Assembly: GCA_036925085.1 (NCBI GenBank)
Contig: JAUPFP010000002.1
Coordinates: 8,583,890 to 8,647,889 of the forward strand
From: Brachycybe producta
Taxonomy: Eukaryota; Arthropoda; Diplopoda; Playtdesmida; Andrognathidae
Length of the DNA stretch: 64,000 nucleotides
Reading direction: 5' to 3'
The position numbers and the translations under genes were made by a program. This document shows, in pieces, positions 44,728 through 55,477 of this stretch (position 1 is its first letter; every line of letters begins with the position of its first letter). The notes beneath the pieces were generated by a model, which searched no databases, was not told where the DNA came from, and saw only the letters and a program-made list of their open reading frames with translations.

Positions 44728-45188
44728 CCTGATCCATATGAAGGTGACAGAAGTGCAACATGAGTTGGAGACAAAAACACAACAAATATGCCAGAAAAGC
44801 AGATTTTGAAAACAAAACGAAAACAAAACCAAACAAAAAACTGAAACAGCTGTCAGCCAGTACTCAAGCATTACACAGCATGTATCACGAATTGGGTTTC
44901 GTTTTTGTAAAGCTGTTATACGTAAGCTACGCAACTGTTTGTGTTGTTATTTTAGTACTAATTGTCCACAATTCACAGACAGAGTTGACGAAATGTTGCG
45001 TATTACTGAGACCGAACACAAACTTTTTGATGTTTGCCGTGTTGTGGCGGAACATGGAATAGTTTCTGAAATTGCAGACAAAACAAAAACAAAACACAAA
45101 AGTCGCAGAAATGTTTTAGAATTGCCTCCAGTTTTTTCTCGAAACACTTGAGTTTTCTGCTTTGCTTTTGTTTTGTGGATTGGCCTTT
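44728..45188. mobile_element. Non-autonomous DNA element, second copy of the 8.6-kb family
   Basis: Shares AGTGCAACATGA, the AAACAAAA-rich middle, AGTACTCAAGCA and the GAAACACTTG block with 8,591-8,962. Ends TGATCCATATGAAGGTGAC and GTGGATTGGCC are diverged inverted termini. Confidence 0.6.
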
Positions 45189-45975
45189 CGTGCAAGTTGC
45201 TCGGCGAGTTTACTAGTAGGCCTGTACTAACATAGTTTTAAGGATATCATATCATATCTTCAAAGATAAATTTATGTGAAGAACATGAAACGTGATGGGA
45301 ATCGTAATGAAAGTTGAAAAACCTGTCAACTTTATTGAAAATGTGGTTTCTTACATATTGTAGGTTGCCGGAATGGTTTAGAAACTGCTTTTCGAGGCCT
45401 CCGAACTTTCTCTAGAGTGGAATGCCTCTAGGGGCATTTCGAACCTGTGTAGACGTATAGGTGTTTTTCAAAAGTAACAAACTGTGACGTCCTTGGGAAC
45501 TTCCCATAATTGGGCGGCCATCGTAACTGCGAATAGTAAATTAACGTTTATCGAAACTAACAGTTGCCTAAAGTTCAAACATGTTTTTATGTTTGATGTT
45601 GCAATGACGACAAAAATGTTGATCATTTTTGTGGATCGCTTTGCGCGCAATTTAGAAAAAATATTGGGGGAAGAGAGGTTAAGTGCCGATGCCAACAATT
45701 TTGTAGCCAGTGCGTGGCTGATTTTGTACGAAAAAGGGAATGGAACCCTCATTACACGTTTAGTCCATTTTTGCAAACTGTTGGCCAGGTATTATTAAAT
45801 CTAAAAGTAGGTCAACCGTTCACTTTTAAATAAACATTTACGTCATGGGGGGGCAACTGTAATTAAAATAAACCATAAATCAAAATGAAATTAATAGTAT
45901 ATTTTTTCGAATAAAAAGGGTGTAACTGTTGTATCTATAAGGATGATGTCTCATTTTCTTTGTGAGGTTTCAGTG

Positions 45976-46860
45976 ATGGCTTTCAAATTTCTACCAGTAG
46001 TTGCAATAGCTATGCTAGTTGTTCTGTTCTACTATCCGAAGAAGTTCGATCCGAAATCGGTCCGAGGTAAACGAGTCCTTATCACTGGGTCATCTTCGGG
46101 TATTGGTGAACAGATAGCGTATCAATATTCGAAGATGGGTGCTCAGGTAGTACTTACTGGAAGACGCGAAGAAAACTTAGAAAAAGTGGCCGCAAAGTGT
46201 AGAGAGCTAGGTGCCGAAAAGATAGAATACGTCGTCGCCGATATGGGAAACGAAGAAGAACGTCACAAACTCGTTTGTGATACCGAAAAGCGTCTTGGAG
46301 GATTAGATTACCTCATTCTAAACCACGCTATCGAATTCTATAACGACTGGGTGGGAAATGCCGAAGATATGCAAAACGTGCGCAAAATATTGGAAACTAA
46401 CTTGATCGCCTACATGGACATTGCATCTAAATGTCTTCCGATGCTGACGGCCAGTAAAGGTAGCATTGGCGTTGTTAGTTCTATTAGTGCTAAAATCGGC
46501 TTGGCGTATATGTCGACTCATTCCATGTGGAAATCGGCAGTCAACGGATTTTTTACGGCTTTTCGGCAAGAACTGAAGCATAAAGGAATTGAAGTGTCCG
46601 TGACATTTGTTATTCTGGGCTATATTGGAACTCAAGGTGCCGTTGACGTTTATGATGATAGTTTTAAGAATCAAAATTTTGCGCGACTTGGATCAGCGGA
46701 GGAAGCTGCGGCAGTTATACTGAAAGGGACAGTTTCAAGAAGTTCCGAAGTTTATTATCCAAACGATTCTTACTATTATGCTTTTTTGTCGAAATTTTTT
46801 CCTGAGTACACGGAAGATTATATTGGTTCAAATATGCACAAAATGAAACATGGATTGTAA
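45976..46860 (+). CDS. 11-beta-HSD1-like SDR, HSMWK clade (intact copy Y)
   Basis: Single-exon, 294 residues from ATG (MAFKFLP); an in-frame ATG 33 bp upstream (MMSHF) is less likely because paralogues start at the later one. Anchor at residues 4-19, TGSSSGIG (38-45), Asn142, Ser169, His182 instead of Tyr, Lys186. After the second strand it has TGRR where most relatives have TARR. Sister of the broken copy at 41.7 kb, and the C-terminal 140 residues are nearly identical. It sits outside COMMD3 proper but inside the duplicated segment. TAA is followed by ATAAAT, so the poly(A) signal overlaps the stop. Confidence 0.9.
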   Translation: MAFKFLPVVAIAMLVVLFYYPKKFDPKSVRGKRVLITGSSSGIGEQIAYQYSKMGAQVVLTGRREENLEKVAAKCRELGAEKIEYVVADMGNEEERHKLVCDTEKRLGGLDYLILNHAIEFYNDWVGNAEDMQNVRKILETNLIAYMDIASKCLPMLTASKGSIGVVSSISAKIGLAYMSTHSMWKSAVNGFFTAFRQELKHKGIEVSVTFVILGYIGTQGAVDVYDDSFKNQNFARLGSAEEAAAVILKGTVSRSSEVYYPNDSYYYAFLSKFFPEYTEDYIGSNMHKMKHGL

Positions 46861-47474
46861 ATAAATTCTAAAGATGTTTACTTTTAAATTATTGCTGCAA
46901 TGCACACTTTTTATGCAAGTTGTTTTGTTATACCCTGTTTATACCAGAACTGTAACTAGGGCAAGACAAGTGAGGAGCGCTCCGGGCGCGGAAATCGAGG
47001 CTCAAAATAAGTATAATTGTATTACTTGGGGGAAAAATCGTAAGCATATTTCGATAGTAACAATGAACAAAACAGGAAAAGAAAACGAACGTGATGGTTT
47101 AAGCGGTGAATGAGCTTCATAATGGCATATTCGTATACATTTTATGGTTTTTTGACACAACATTTTATAACTTTATACTGCCTTTTGGCTGTCGTCTCAT
47201 TGCCACACAGGCCAATGGAATCTGGAATATCCTGATCTGATTAATCCAGACATTCGGTAATCCGAGCGAGCTTTCGGTCTCCTTTTGTCCGGATAATCGA
47301 TATGAAAAAAACTTACTTGAATCATCTTACGAGCGTTTTTCCGAAAAAAAATTGGGTGATTTGATGACAAGAAAAGTAAAGTTTTATTTTACAAAAAAAT
47401 GGACTGTTTGAGAAGCTGACTTAATTATAATATTAATAAGAGGGTTTTTTAAAAAAATAATGTTTTATTGCCAG

Positions 47475-47615
47475 GATTTAGTAAGTAAACTAAAAGATGC
47501 CGTAATGTGTTTGGAGAGTATTAGTCAAAAATTACAACCAAATACTTTCGTTGGACATAAAGACTTTTTAATCATTTCTTTGGTAAAAGTATTAATTAAT
47601 TATACATGTATATGA
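47475..47615 (+). pseudogene. COMMD3: Duplicated COMMD3 terminal exon
   Basis: Preceded by an intact TTTTATTGCCAG acceptor, it reads DLVSKLKDAV then MCLESISQK, against KCLERISQK in the genuine exon. The two adjacent stop codons of the real exon are changed here, so the frame runs on for 27 more codons to TGA. If spliced to exon 7 it would give a COMMD3 isoform with a changed and extended tail. More likely it is a non-functional duplicate. Confidence 0.8.
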
Positions 47616-47879
47616 ATAGTTAATATGATGAAAAGCTCTTTTTTTGTCAACAGATTTAATTACATATTGAAATATACAATAGTTTTTCTCAAAAATATAA
47701 ACCTCCCTTTCCCCCTTTAGTCGTGCGATTTAATTATACATTAAAACGTTTTCTTTTATGAAAATTATTTATGCTTCTTTTTCGACAATCACAGTGTTTT
47801 TCAAAAACATTGATTACAAGAATAATTATCATGTGTGTATTTTTAAAGTCGAAGTGTAATGTACTGTATTTATTAACTA

Positions 47880-48740
47880 TATCTATTCCTCCCTCCCCCT
47901 GCAATCACAACCGAATCTTTAATTTATGTTGCATATAGTACCGGTTCATTATGAACTTTAAATAAGTGTGATTGTGCGAAGATCATGCGCGCTCAATGCG
48001 TAAAGATTAGACTGTATATTCACTTTCTACTTCAGTTTCTTTTAGTAGGATAATTATGCCTAGTTTCGCAGTTGTGATTTCCAATGTTTTCTTAAAAAAG
48101 CCAGCTGTGTCCGCTTACTCTGTAGGTATAGTATGTAAATACCTGCCAGCATCATCTTCTGGCAACGAGAAATAATTGTTAATAGAGAAAGCGGGCGTTA
48201 TCTATAAGGATAAAGGCTGCTTTTCCTACAGCAGCATTTCGATTATGAAAAGACCGCCACGCCAGCAAGTATGCGTACAAGTGCCAGTCGAAGTAGGAGT
48301 TGTTGACAATTTTTTAAGTCCGAGTGGACCATCGATGCGGCCCATAGGTTCTACTTGGTTTAAAATTTGAAGTTGATCTCAATCAGATATGAAGTAAAAC
48401 GAAAAGACATGGCAGGTAGTTATGACTTTGTAGCATCATATCACTTTTAGAGCAGGCTAGTGGTTGGATTTAGTAATGACAATATGCAGCTTTAGCGTAA
48501 AATGAAAGTAAAATAGCAGCTTGATATAAAAGGAAAATGAATATGGAGTCTATTTAACCTTAAAAATGTGCTTCAAAGTAATTGAGATTCAATCAATTCG
48601 GTATTTTCTATCAAACTTTGCCAGTTGGATGTTTGTTTTAATTTGAAGTTGTGTTTAAGTTCGTTTCGAAACATAAGCACTCCTTGAACTATGGTTCTTC
48701 ACTATAGTAACATACGGGTTTTAACATTATCTTCAAAAAT
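47880..48740. other. Intergenic, no gene recognised
   Basis: No splice-supported coding segment or clear repeat was seen between the duplicated segment and the R1-type sequence near 48.74 kb. Confidence 0.35.
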
Positions 48741-49531
48741 AAATGTAGACCAACATCAGATTTCATTTTTCTTTTCTTATAAATGTTAATTCATGAAAAC
48801 GTAATGGAGGGGGTTCAAATTGAAAGTGACATGAAAGTTTATTTTTAGAAATATCATGGGCAACAAAATTACATACTTTTCTAGTATTTTAGAAACGACT
48901 GATATTATGGCGCTTATTCTATTATGTTTGACAAACTTAAGCTAAGCTACATATTTGTATTTCCATGTTTTTATCTTTCAAAGTAAACTTTTTATAGACA
49001 TAATTAAAATTATATCGTCTATTATTGTCTTATTATAGTGGGATCATTTCGAAACAAATATAAAAAGTTTATTTGAAAATGTACAGCAAACAATTGAACG
49101 TACAATTTATTATCCGTAGTGCGATTGTAGCAAACGGAATATAATTTCATTGATTTATGGCAGTTGGAAAATGATGAAATTTTAATTTTTGGTATTAAAA
49201 AACGGAGAAAAAGTGCCATAAAAAGTGTAACATAGGGGAAAAAGAAATTGCGAATGATTTCAAATACGTCGGGGGGAGGGGGGATGGATTAACATTTTCG
49301 TTCGTCTTTGCCGAGTTACATAAAATTTTGTTTCCGAAAGGTCAGTTCCGTTAGATTTCAAGAAACGGGGACTCTGGTTTGATCAATCCTTTAAATTAGC
49401 TAGATACGTAAACAACCTAAGTAATCTCGCGTTACCCTTTCTTCTAGTTTGTAAATCACTTTCAAGATTTTCTTAAATTTTGCTTCTGAAAGACAGAATA
49501 ACCAGAGTTCAAGGGGCACTTACAGTTTAAA
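48740..49531. repeat. R1-type repeat pieces around 49 kb
   Basis: Contains AAAGTTTATTTTTAGAAATATC and CAAAGTAAACTTTTTATAG core blocks and, near 49,485-49,520, GAAAGACAGAATAACCAG. These are the recurrent elements of the R1 foldback family, here diverged. Confidence 0.45.
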
Positions 49532-49945
49532 ACAGCCTCAAAAGCCTAAACACTCCAGTGACACATGCCTGGAGACCTGGTCAATTCTGTGGTTCAAAAG
49601 TTGCTAAAATGGCTCTAAACGCCACGAACAACGTATTAAGGGAATACACCTATGTTTTTTAAAGCCGGACGATGGTTCTACGGAACCGAAAGGTGGATAG
49701 CAAAACGGACCTTTTTTTATAAAGGTGAATGCAATGCCACTTTGCATTCACCTTTATAAAAAAAGGTCCGTTTTGCTATCCACCTTTCGGTTCCGTAGAA
49801 CCATCGTCCGGCTTTAAAAAACATAGGTGTATTCCCTTAATACGTTGTTCGTGGCGTTTAGAGCCATTTTAGCAACTTTTGAACCACAGAATTGACCAGG
49901 TCTCCAGGCATGTGTCACTGGAGTGTTTAGGCTTTTGAGGCTGTT
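49532..49945. repeat. 414-bp palindrome with essentially identical 200-bp arms
   Basis: The left arm from AACAGCCTCAAAAGCC is repeated in reverse complement to GGCTTTTGAGGCTGTT with no mismatch that I can find over about 200 bp. The centre is a few bases (AATGCCACTT) near 49,738. It would form a very stable hairpin. No open frame of significance. The identity of the arms implies recent origin or ongoing correction. Confidence 0.9.
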
Positions 49946-50460
49946 CGAAAATCGAAAATTGTATAAAATATGAAAACCCTGCAACCGCATTATGTTAAAA
50001 CCGGGGCACAACATTCAATAAGCGATTGCAAATTGAATTAGCGTTTAATATCCAGTTTAAAGGCACTCGCTAGAAGGTAGCTTGAATCGGGACTTATGTT
50101 TTTATTAACACTGAATTTCGCTCAACCTGGCGTCTATTATAGTCATCCAATATGTTGCACGCTGGTGTGTCTAGGCGCTGAAACAAAGCAAAGTGCAAAC
50201 TAAGCTAAGCTGAATAATTTCTGTTTGAACTCTCGAACGAACTTGTTTGACTCAAAATGAACGTCTACAAAATAAATCTTTGATCTATTGTTTCCTTTTA
50301 AAAATATAACGATTCTTTGCCAAACTAGTCGCTTAACTCCGACACGGAATTTGAATATCGAGAATGAAAACGTTTGTTTGGACGTTGATCTATTCTAGAT
50401 TTTTTGCAGATTCTCGTAATACTCCCTAAATACGGAGTTTTAATACTATTTAAGTACAAG
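49946..50460. other. Intergenic between duplicated COMMD3 end and BMI1 end
   Basis: Convergent intergenic space. No feature recognised apart from the BMI1 poly(A) signal at its edge. Confidence 0.35.
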
Positions 50461-50466
50461 TTTATT
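50461..50466 (-). terminator. Poly(A) signal of the BMI1-type gene
   Basis: AATAAA on the reverse strand, 35 nt after the stop codon at 50,501. Confidence 0.5.
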
Positions 50467-50500
50467 TTGTTCAACACGCACGCACAGCGTTAACTAACAG

Positions 50501-53500
50501 TTACGTCGTTTCGATCTTTGTCATTTGAATATTGTCCTTTGCGTTTTCCGTAACAACTCCATTGACTTTTTCGTGTAACAGCAGCCTTTCTTGTTCCTGT
50601 GTAATTTCTCCGTTCAGTTTAAAATCTTTCTCCTGTAGACTATTATTATTATTATTCTCTTCCGTTTTCTTGCACTTTGAAATTAATTCGGCATTCTTCG
50701 CCGACTTATCGATGGACCCTGCGAAGAGACAGTCGGACACCTTTTTCTCACCCGATTCTACTTTGGTTTTATCGACGAGGTCCGTCGGTGCAGACTTATC
50801 ATCTAAACTGACTTTAGCTACTACGGTCTTTGTCTCGATCTGTACTTTTTTGTTACTAACATTGTCGTCGTTATTATTCACCGAGCATTTTTGTTTCTTT
50901 TTCTTGTTGTCGTCTTGATTTACGCCTATATTGGAGCACTTTTCATCTTTCGTTTGTTTTACGCCGTTGAGGGCAACCGATTCCGATTTGAAATGTTTCA
51001 CCAGCTCTTTCTTTTGGACCGTTCCGTCTTTTACACTTTGACCGGCGGGTTCGTTTGGTTCACTGGGGTTCTTTTTTCCGGCTTCAGCTCCGAAAAGTGG
51101 AACCAAAGAAGCATTATGAAAGGTTTTGAGTCGTTTACACGGACGCTCGTATATCCTGAAGAATAATTTTAACGGCCCTTTCTGAAACGATCAGAAAATA
51201 ATAAAAGGATTATGAAACGTTTGAAGTGGGTAATAACGCTAGTGGGATGGTGGGAATTTAACTGTTGCTTGCCAATTTGCCCTGGGATTTTTGATTTGAT
51301 TGGATTACAGTGCTAACTAGCTGAACGCGTTTCCCCCCTTTAATGTTTTAAAGTGTAACAACGCCTCTCGAACTCTTGATTAGTCTGTCTTTCGGGCACA
51401 GAATGAAGAGAAACTTGAATGTGTTTTAGAAACTAGAAGGGTAGCTCAATCCCTTAAGAAGCTACATAGCAAAATTACTTTGAAAAATCTCCACAAAGAG
51501 CGCTAGCATCGTTTTTCTATTGAACCCATAGACCAGAAGTTAAAGGAAAAACTTTAATTTTAAAATACAGTCGTGGCAATGTTTATTTTTCATATTTAAA
51601 GTTTGCCAATTTTGATGGTTAAAAGTGCAATGTGCACCTTAAATATATGCTGATCGAGTGATAGAATGACAAAAAATTGGTACGTGCGGTTATATTTTTA
51701 AAAACTTAAAAACTTTTTATGTTCATCTCTATTGAGTACGCCGAAATAAGAAAAAAACATTTATTAAAATGTTCGTAAAAATAATTTTAAAAAACTAGAA
51801 AAAAATCAGCATGTGCACCAATGTGTTGGCTTCACTGTGGTTTACTTGTGGTTTTTTAAAATTATTTTTACGAGCATTTTTTAATGGATTTTTCTAATTT
51901 GGGCGTACTCAATGGAGTTGGACATACAAGAGTTACAAATTCGCGATTTTGAAATATGTTTTTAAAAATATAACCGCACGAATCAATTTTTTGTCATTAT
52001 ATCGCTCGATGAGCATGTATTTAAGGTGCACATTGATTGCACTTCGAAAACTAAACATATTGCCACGACTGTGGATTTTTAAAATGAATGTGCGTTCTTT
52101 AACATCGGGTCTATGGGTTCAATAGAAAAACGATGCTAGCGCTCTTTGTGGAGATTTTTCGAAGTAATTTTGAAATATAGGCTCTTCATCGTGATCTGTT
52201 GAAATTGAGCTTTTTATGCCAGTGTTTTTGTCTATAAAAGGTTTGTTTTGAAAGATATCGTTATGAAAATATCCTTAAGTGATTAAGCAACTACTCTTCT
52301 AGTTTTCTTGAACACGACTCTTCTACTTTCACTTCATTTTGCTCTTGTGAAGGACAGAAGTAATAATGTAGAGTTCGAAATTGAGCCGTTTATAAACCGT
52401 GCTAACGGAGAGTAGAACGATTGAGTGACGAACCCTTTTCCACGAATACGTGTAAGCAATGTCCATAATCATAAAGTCGTCACTTAGACAATCGCGAGAA
52501 AACATGAGATCGACCTGTAAAAAAAAACAAAACAAAAAAAGTTTAGATGCGACAATTTTGGATGACACACGGGAACGTCGTCGTCAAGTAACCCTGTGTT
52601 CCGTGGACAAGCCGTATTTTGCTCTGATTAGTTTCTTGATGTGGGCAACCGTTAAGACGACGGGACATCTCAGGTAACGCTTAAATGTATTCTGTTTATA
52701 TATGAAATCGATTAGTTTCATTAGCGTTTTTTTCTTCTTTTTGTTGGGGTTTTTTAAAAGTGAGTTTTGGACCTTCTTGTCGATTATCTCGGGACTGTTC
52801 GACATCCCTCCACTATTTCCATGAAAGAAAAGAAATATGAAAGCGTCGTTTAACAATATGGTGAGTTGCTTTAAATTAGTTTGAATGTTACGTTTCACTG
52901 TATTCTAACGCAACGCTGATGAATTCATCCGGTACAAATATATTATGTGGAAAATCGTTGTCCACTTCGCCACGCTCCTCGTTTGATCGCACATTCTTTA
53001 GAACTATAACATTGGAATGGTATAATTATTAAAATGTAATATCGTTGTTGCGATAAAGGCTTCATTATTTTGAAAATGATACTGTGAAGTAATTTGACAA
53101 CTGTAATTAAATTACTTTTTGAGTAATTTGTAATTGCAATTACATTTTTTTTAATGAAAATGCAATTAATTTTTAATGCTATAGTTTTTTAAAACTATTT
53201 TCATTCTGAAACTAATAATTATTTCTGATTATTGTCAAACGAATGAAATATAATTAATTTTTTTTTTAAAAATGAATAATTTGTACCATCACTGGATACA
53301 AAGTTTTCGTAACAAATCGGCTCGTTAAGGCGTACTGTTAAGCGCCTTAGCGTGTCACCAGACCTGAATGTGTAGTTTCCACAACATAACTTGCAGCTAG
53401 TGACGTCAGAAGGGGTTGATGGTAATAGAAAGTTAGTCAACAAATCTAATTGTTTTAAGCTGTTGAGAACTTTTGCTATCATCTAATCAATGCCTCTGAC

Positions 53501-55477
53501 GTCACAAGTATGAAGGTATGGTGTGGCAACTGTATTTGAGACAATTTTCTACCAAACGTAGTCGTTTTCAAATAGAAGTGAAAGTATGTGGTTACCATCG
53601 GGAGGCTGTTTCGAATAGAAATCTCTCCTCCTTTTCATTTCACCTGTTTTAAATACAAATAAGATGAATTTTAATGTTTTAAAAGTGGTTCAATATGGTT
53701 TTACGAACAACTGATTTTTAAACATACTCTTACTCTTGTGAAATTGTGTTAGAAAGTAGAACGGTAGCCGAATCACATAATAATAATTTCGTGTTGATAA
53801 CTTTCAAAGTAAACGTTTTTATTGGGAAGTATTGTGTGGGTAAAGTTGGGTCATGTTTATACTCGCATAAAAATGTTATTTTAAGTTTGAGTTTTAAAAC
53901 CGGCTTAAAGGCGATTTTTTTTAACATAATTAAGGCAAAACATTTGTATATTTAAGGTAACATTTTAAACCCTCTTTTTTTTTTAAAAATAGGGCCGAAA
54001 ACGAGCGAAGTACATTGTTGTTGTCGGTCCAGTTTGTTAAAATAACACTGATACATAATAATAAATAGCCTTTTAATATGAAAAGAATAGCTTCTTTGTA
54101 TTTTGTGATAAACAGTTTCCGCTGTGTTTTGTTCTTAAAAGTCGAAAATAACTTTGAAATGAAATTTATCGAATAATTTTTTTAAAATTCCAGATAAATT
54201 TCATTTTTTAATTAGTTTTTGTTGGTTCCTAATGAAAAGAAGTTAATTTTAAATTTGATATATTTCAAATTGGAGTTTGATTAGGAAATGATCTCTTCTA
54301 TCCATGCATGACGTCAGTATAGGAAATTGTGATCTTGTCACATTATGGAGATGACAAAATGACCAAGGTGATGGGAACTCACGTTGAAAGAGGCCGGGAA
54401 CCAACTTGTAAACAATGTCCTGAAGCGTTTGATCCGATCTGAAAGATGAAAATGAAAGTAGTTACTATTTTGGTGGTGCGTTTAAAAAAACGTCTAAAAT
54501 GAGGTATAACCCACCTAATATTGAGTAGAGGTTTTGTTTTATGCACTTGAACATCGCAAATTGGACAAAATTTGCTCGTTTCCAGATATTTTACGATGCA
54601 AGTTTTGCAAACTGAAAGAGAAATTAGAAGGCGTATTTGTTGAAAAAATGATTAAAAAGCCGTGAACAAGATTCACATGGTACATAACACAGAGTTGAGC
54701 TTCCTCTTGCCAACTTATGAACCCAAGTCGTTCTTTGAAATGTTTATGGGTGACGAACCGCAGACGACAGATTGTGAAATGAACAGTATGTTATGGCTTC
54801 TTACAGGGCAACGCACACGGTTGATTAAATAGACGAACGGAACATAAACATGTGGGATATGTTCCATTTTTCCTACGAACGCGATTTGTCGGTGGCCCGT
54901 TGGCGGTGGTGTTGAGATCCCGTACTCGGCCGTGGACATGTGCACGAATTATTGATGAGAATCGGACAGGTTTTTACATAATTATACGGGAGTTTAGAGA
55001 TAGCTTTTGGACGGACGTGATCTCCTGTGACGGCAGGCATCCATGCAGAAGTACAATCACCGACAAACCAACTGACGGTCGTGTGATCTTGTTTTTTTGT
55101 GGGCCTCGATAAATAAACTGACGGTTGTGCGCGCTGACCTTACTACAATATAGTCTGTCACTGATTGTTAAAAATTTCGTCTGCTTAGTTTTAGGGGGGG
55201 GGGAGGGCTATATTTTGGCCTACTGCTACAAGAGTCGCTGTTTGGATATATGGTTTCGTATAGCTAAGAACGTTCAAGTTTTCCGTGCTGGTCACTACTT
55301 ACAAGAGTGTAAACATTCAATGATTGTCGTGGCGTCTATATAATATCCTCCACAGAGGACACACATTAGATGGGGATTGAGATCGATGACTTTTAAACGC
55401 CTGGTAGTTGTAGTCGTCGTCGTTGTTGTGGTGATGGTTGTACTTGAAGTAACGTCAGGATTAACGAAACCGTTCAT
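50501..55477 (-). CDS. BMI1: Polycomb group RING finger protein, BMI1/PCGF4-PCGF2 type, eight coding exons
   Basis: Coding exons in transcript order: 55477-55303, 54611-54515, 54438-54383, 53643-53596, 53003-52892, 52812-52593, 52514-52434 and 51181-50501. They total 1,470 nt in consistent phase, 489 residues (human BMI1 326). The RING finger is complete (Cys39, Cys42, Cys55, His57, Cys60, Cys63, Cys74, Cys77), with [13 protein letters not shown] and SFCKTCIV as in human. [22 protein letters not shown] and, in the RAWUL domain (about 210-285), KRYLRCP and MDIAYTYSW follow. The long tail is Lys/Glu/Asn-rich. BMI1-class proteins pair with RING1 in PRC1 to ubiquitylate H2A. An N-terminal run of ten Thr comes from a microsatellite. 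Part of exon 6 (about residues 183-208) is unusually Lys-rich and may hold an unrecognised intron. PCGF2 versus BMI1 orthology is undecided. Confidence 0.92.
51340..52380. repeat. R1 repeat interrupted by a diverged PF palindrome
   Basis: The R1 left half (ACGCCTCTCGAACTCTTG, AAACTAGAAGGGTAGCTC) ends at 51,460. The R1 right half (GATATCGTTATGAAAATATC, CTCTTCTAGTTT) resumes near 52,240. Between them, 51,461-52,186, lies an inverted repeat with GCGCTAGCATCGTTTTTC at the left and GAAAAACGATGCTAGCGC at the right, the older relative of 14,681-15,363. All within BMI1 intron 7. Confidence 0.7.
53660..53830. repeat. R1-type repeat, partial
   Basis: Contains AGAAAGTAGAACGGTAGCCG and AACTTTCAAAGTAAACG, matching the R1 half-unit. 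It sits in BMI1 intron 3. Confidence 0.4.

Larger units (their letters stand above)
45350..47880 (+). repeat. Segmental duplication, copy Y
   Basis: Partner of 41,340-44,600. It lies just downstream of COMMD3 and carries an intact SDR gene and a spare COMMD3 terminal exon. Confidence 0.85.

Noticed and set aside
38040-46860. COMMD3 and the SDR genes as an operon or fusion
   Set aside because: The SDR genes have their own starts and poly(A) signals, one is on the opposite strand, and COMMD3 splices across them.
50532-50918. 128-codon forward open frame over the BMI1 last exon
   Set aside because: Antisense shadow of the coding exon; Ser/Leu/Phe-rich as expected from the complement of Lys/Glu/Asn codons.
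54852-55112. 86-codon forward open frame in BMI1 intron 1
   Set aside because: Lies antisense in an intron, has no splice partners and no recognised motif.
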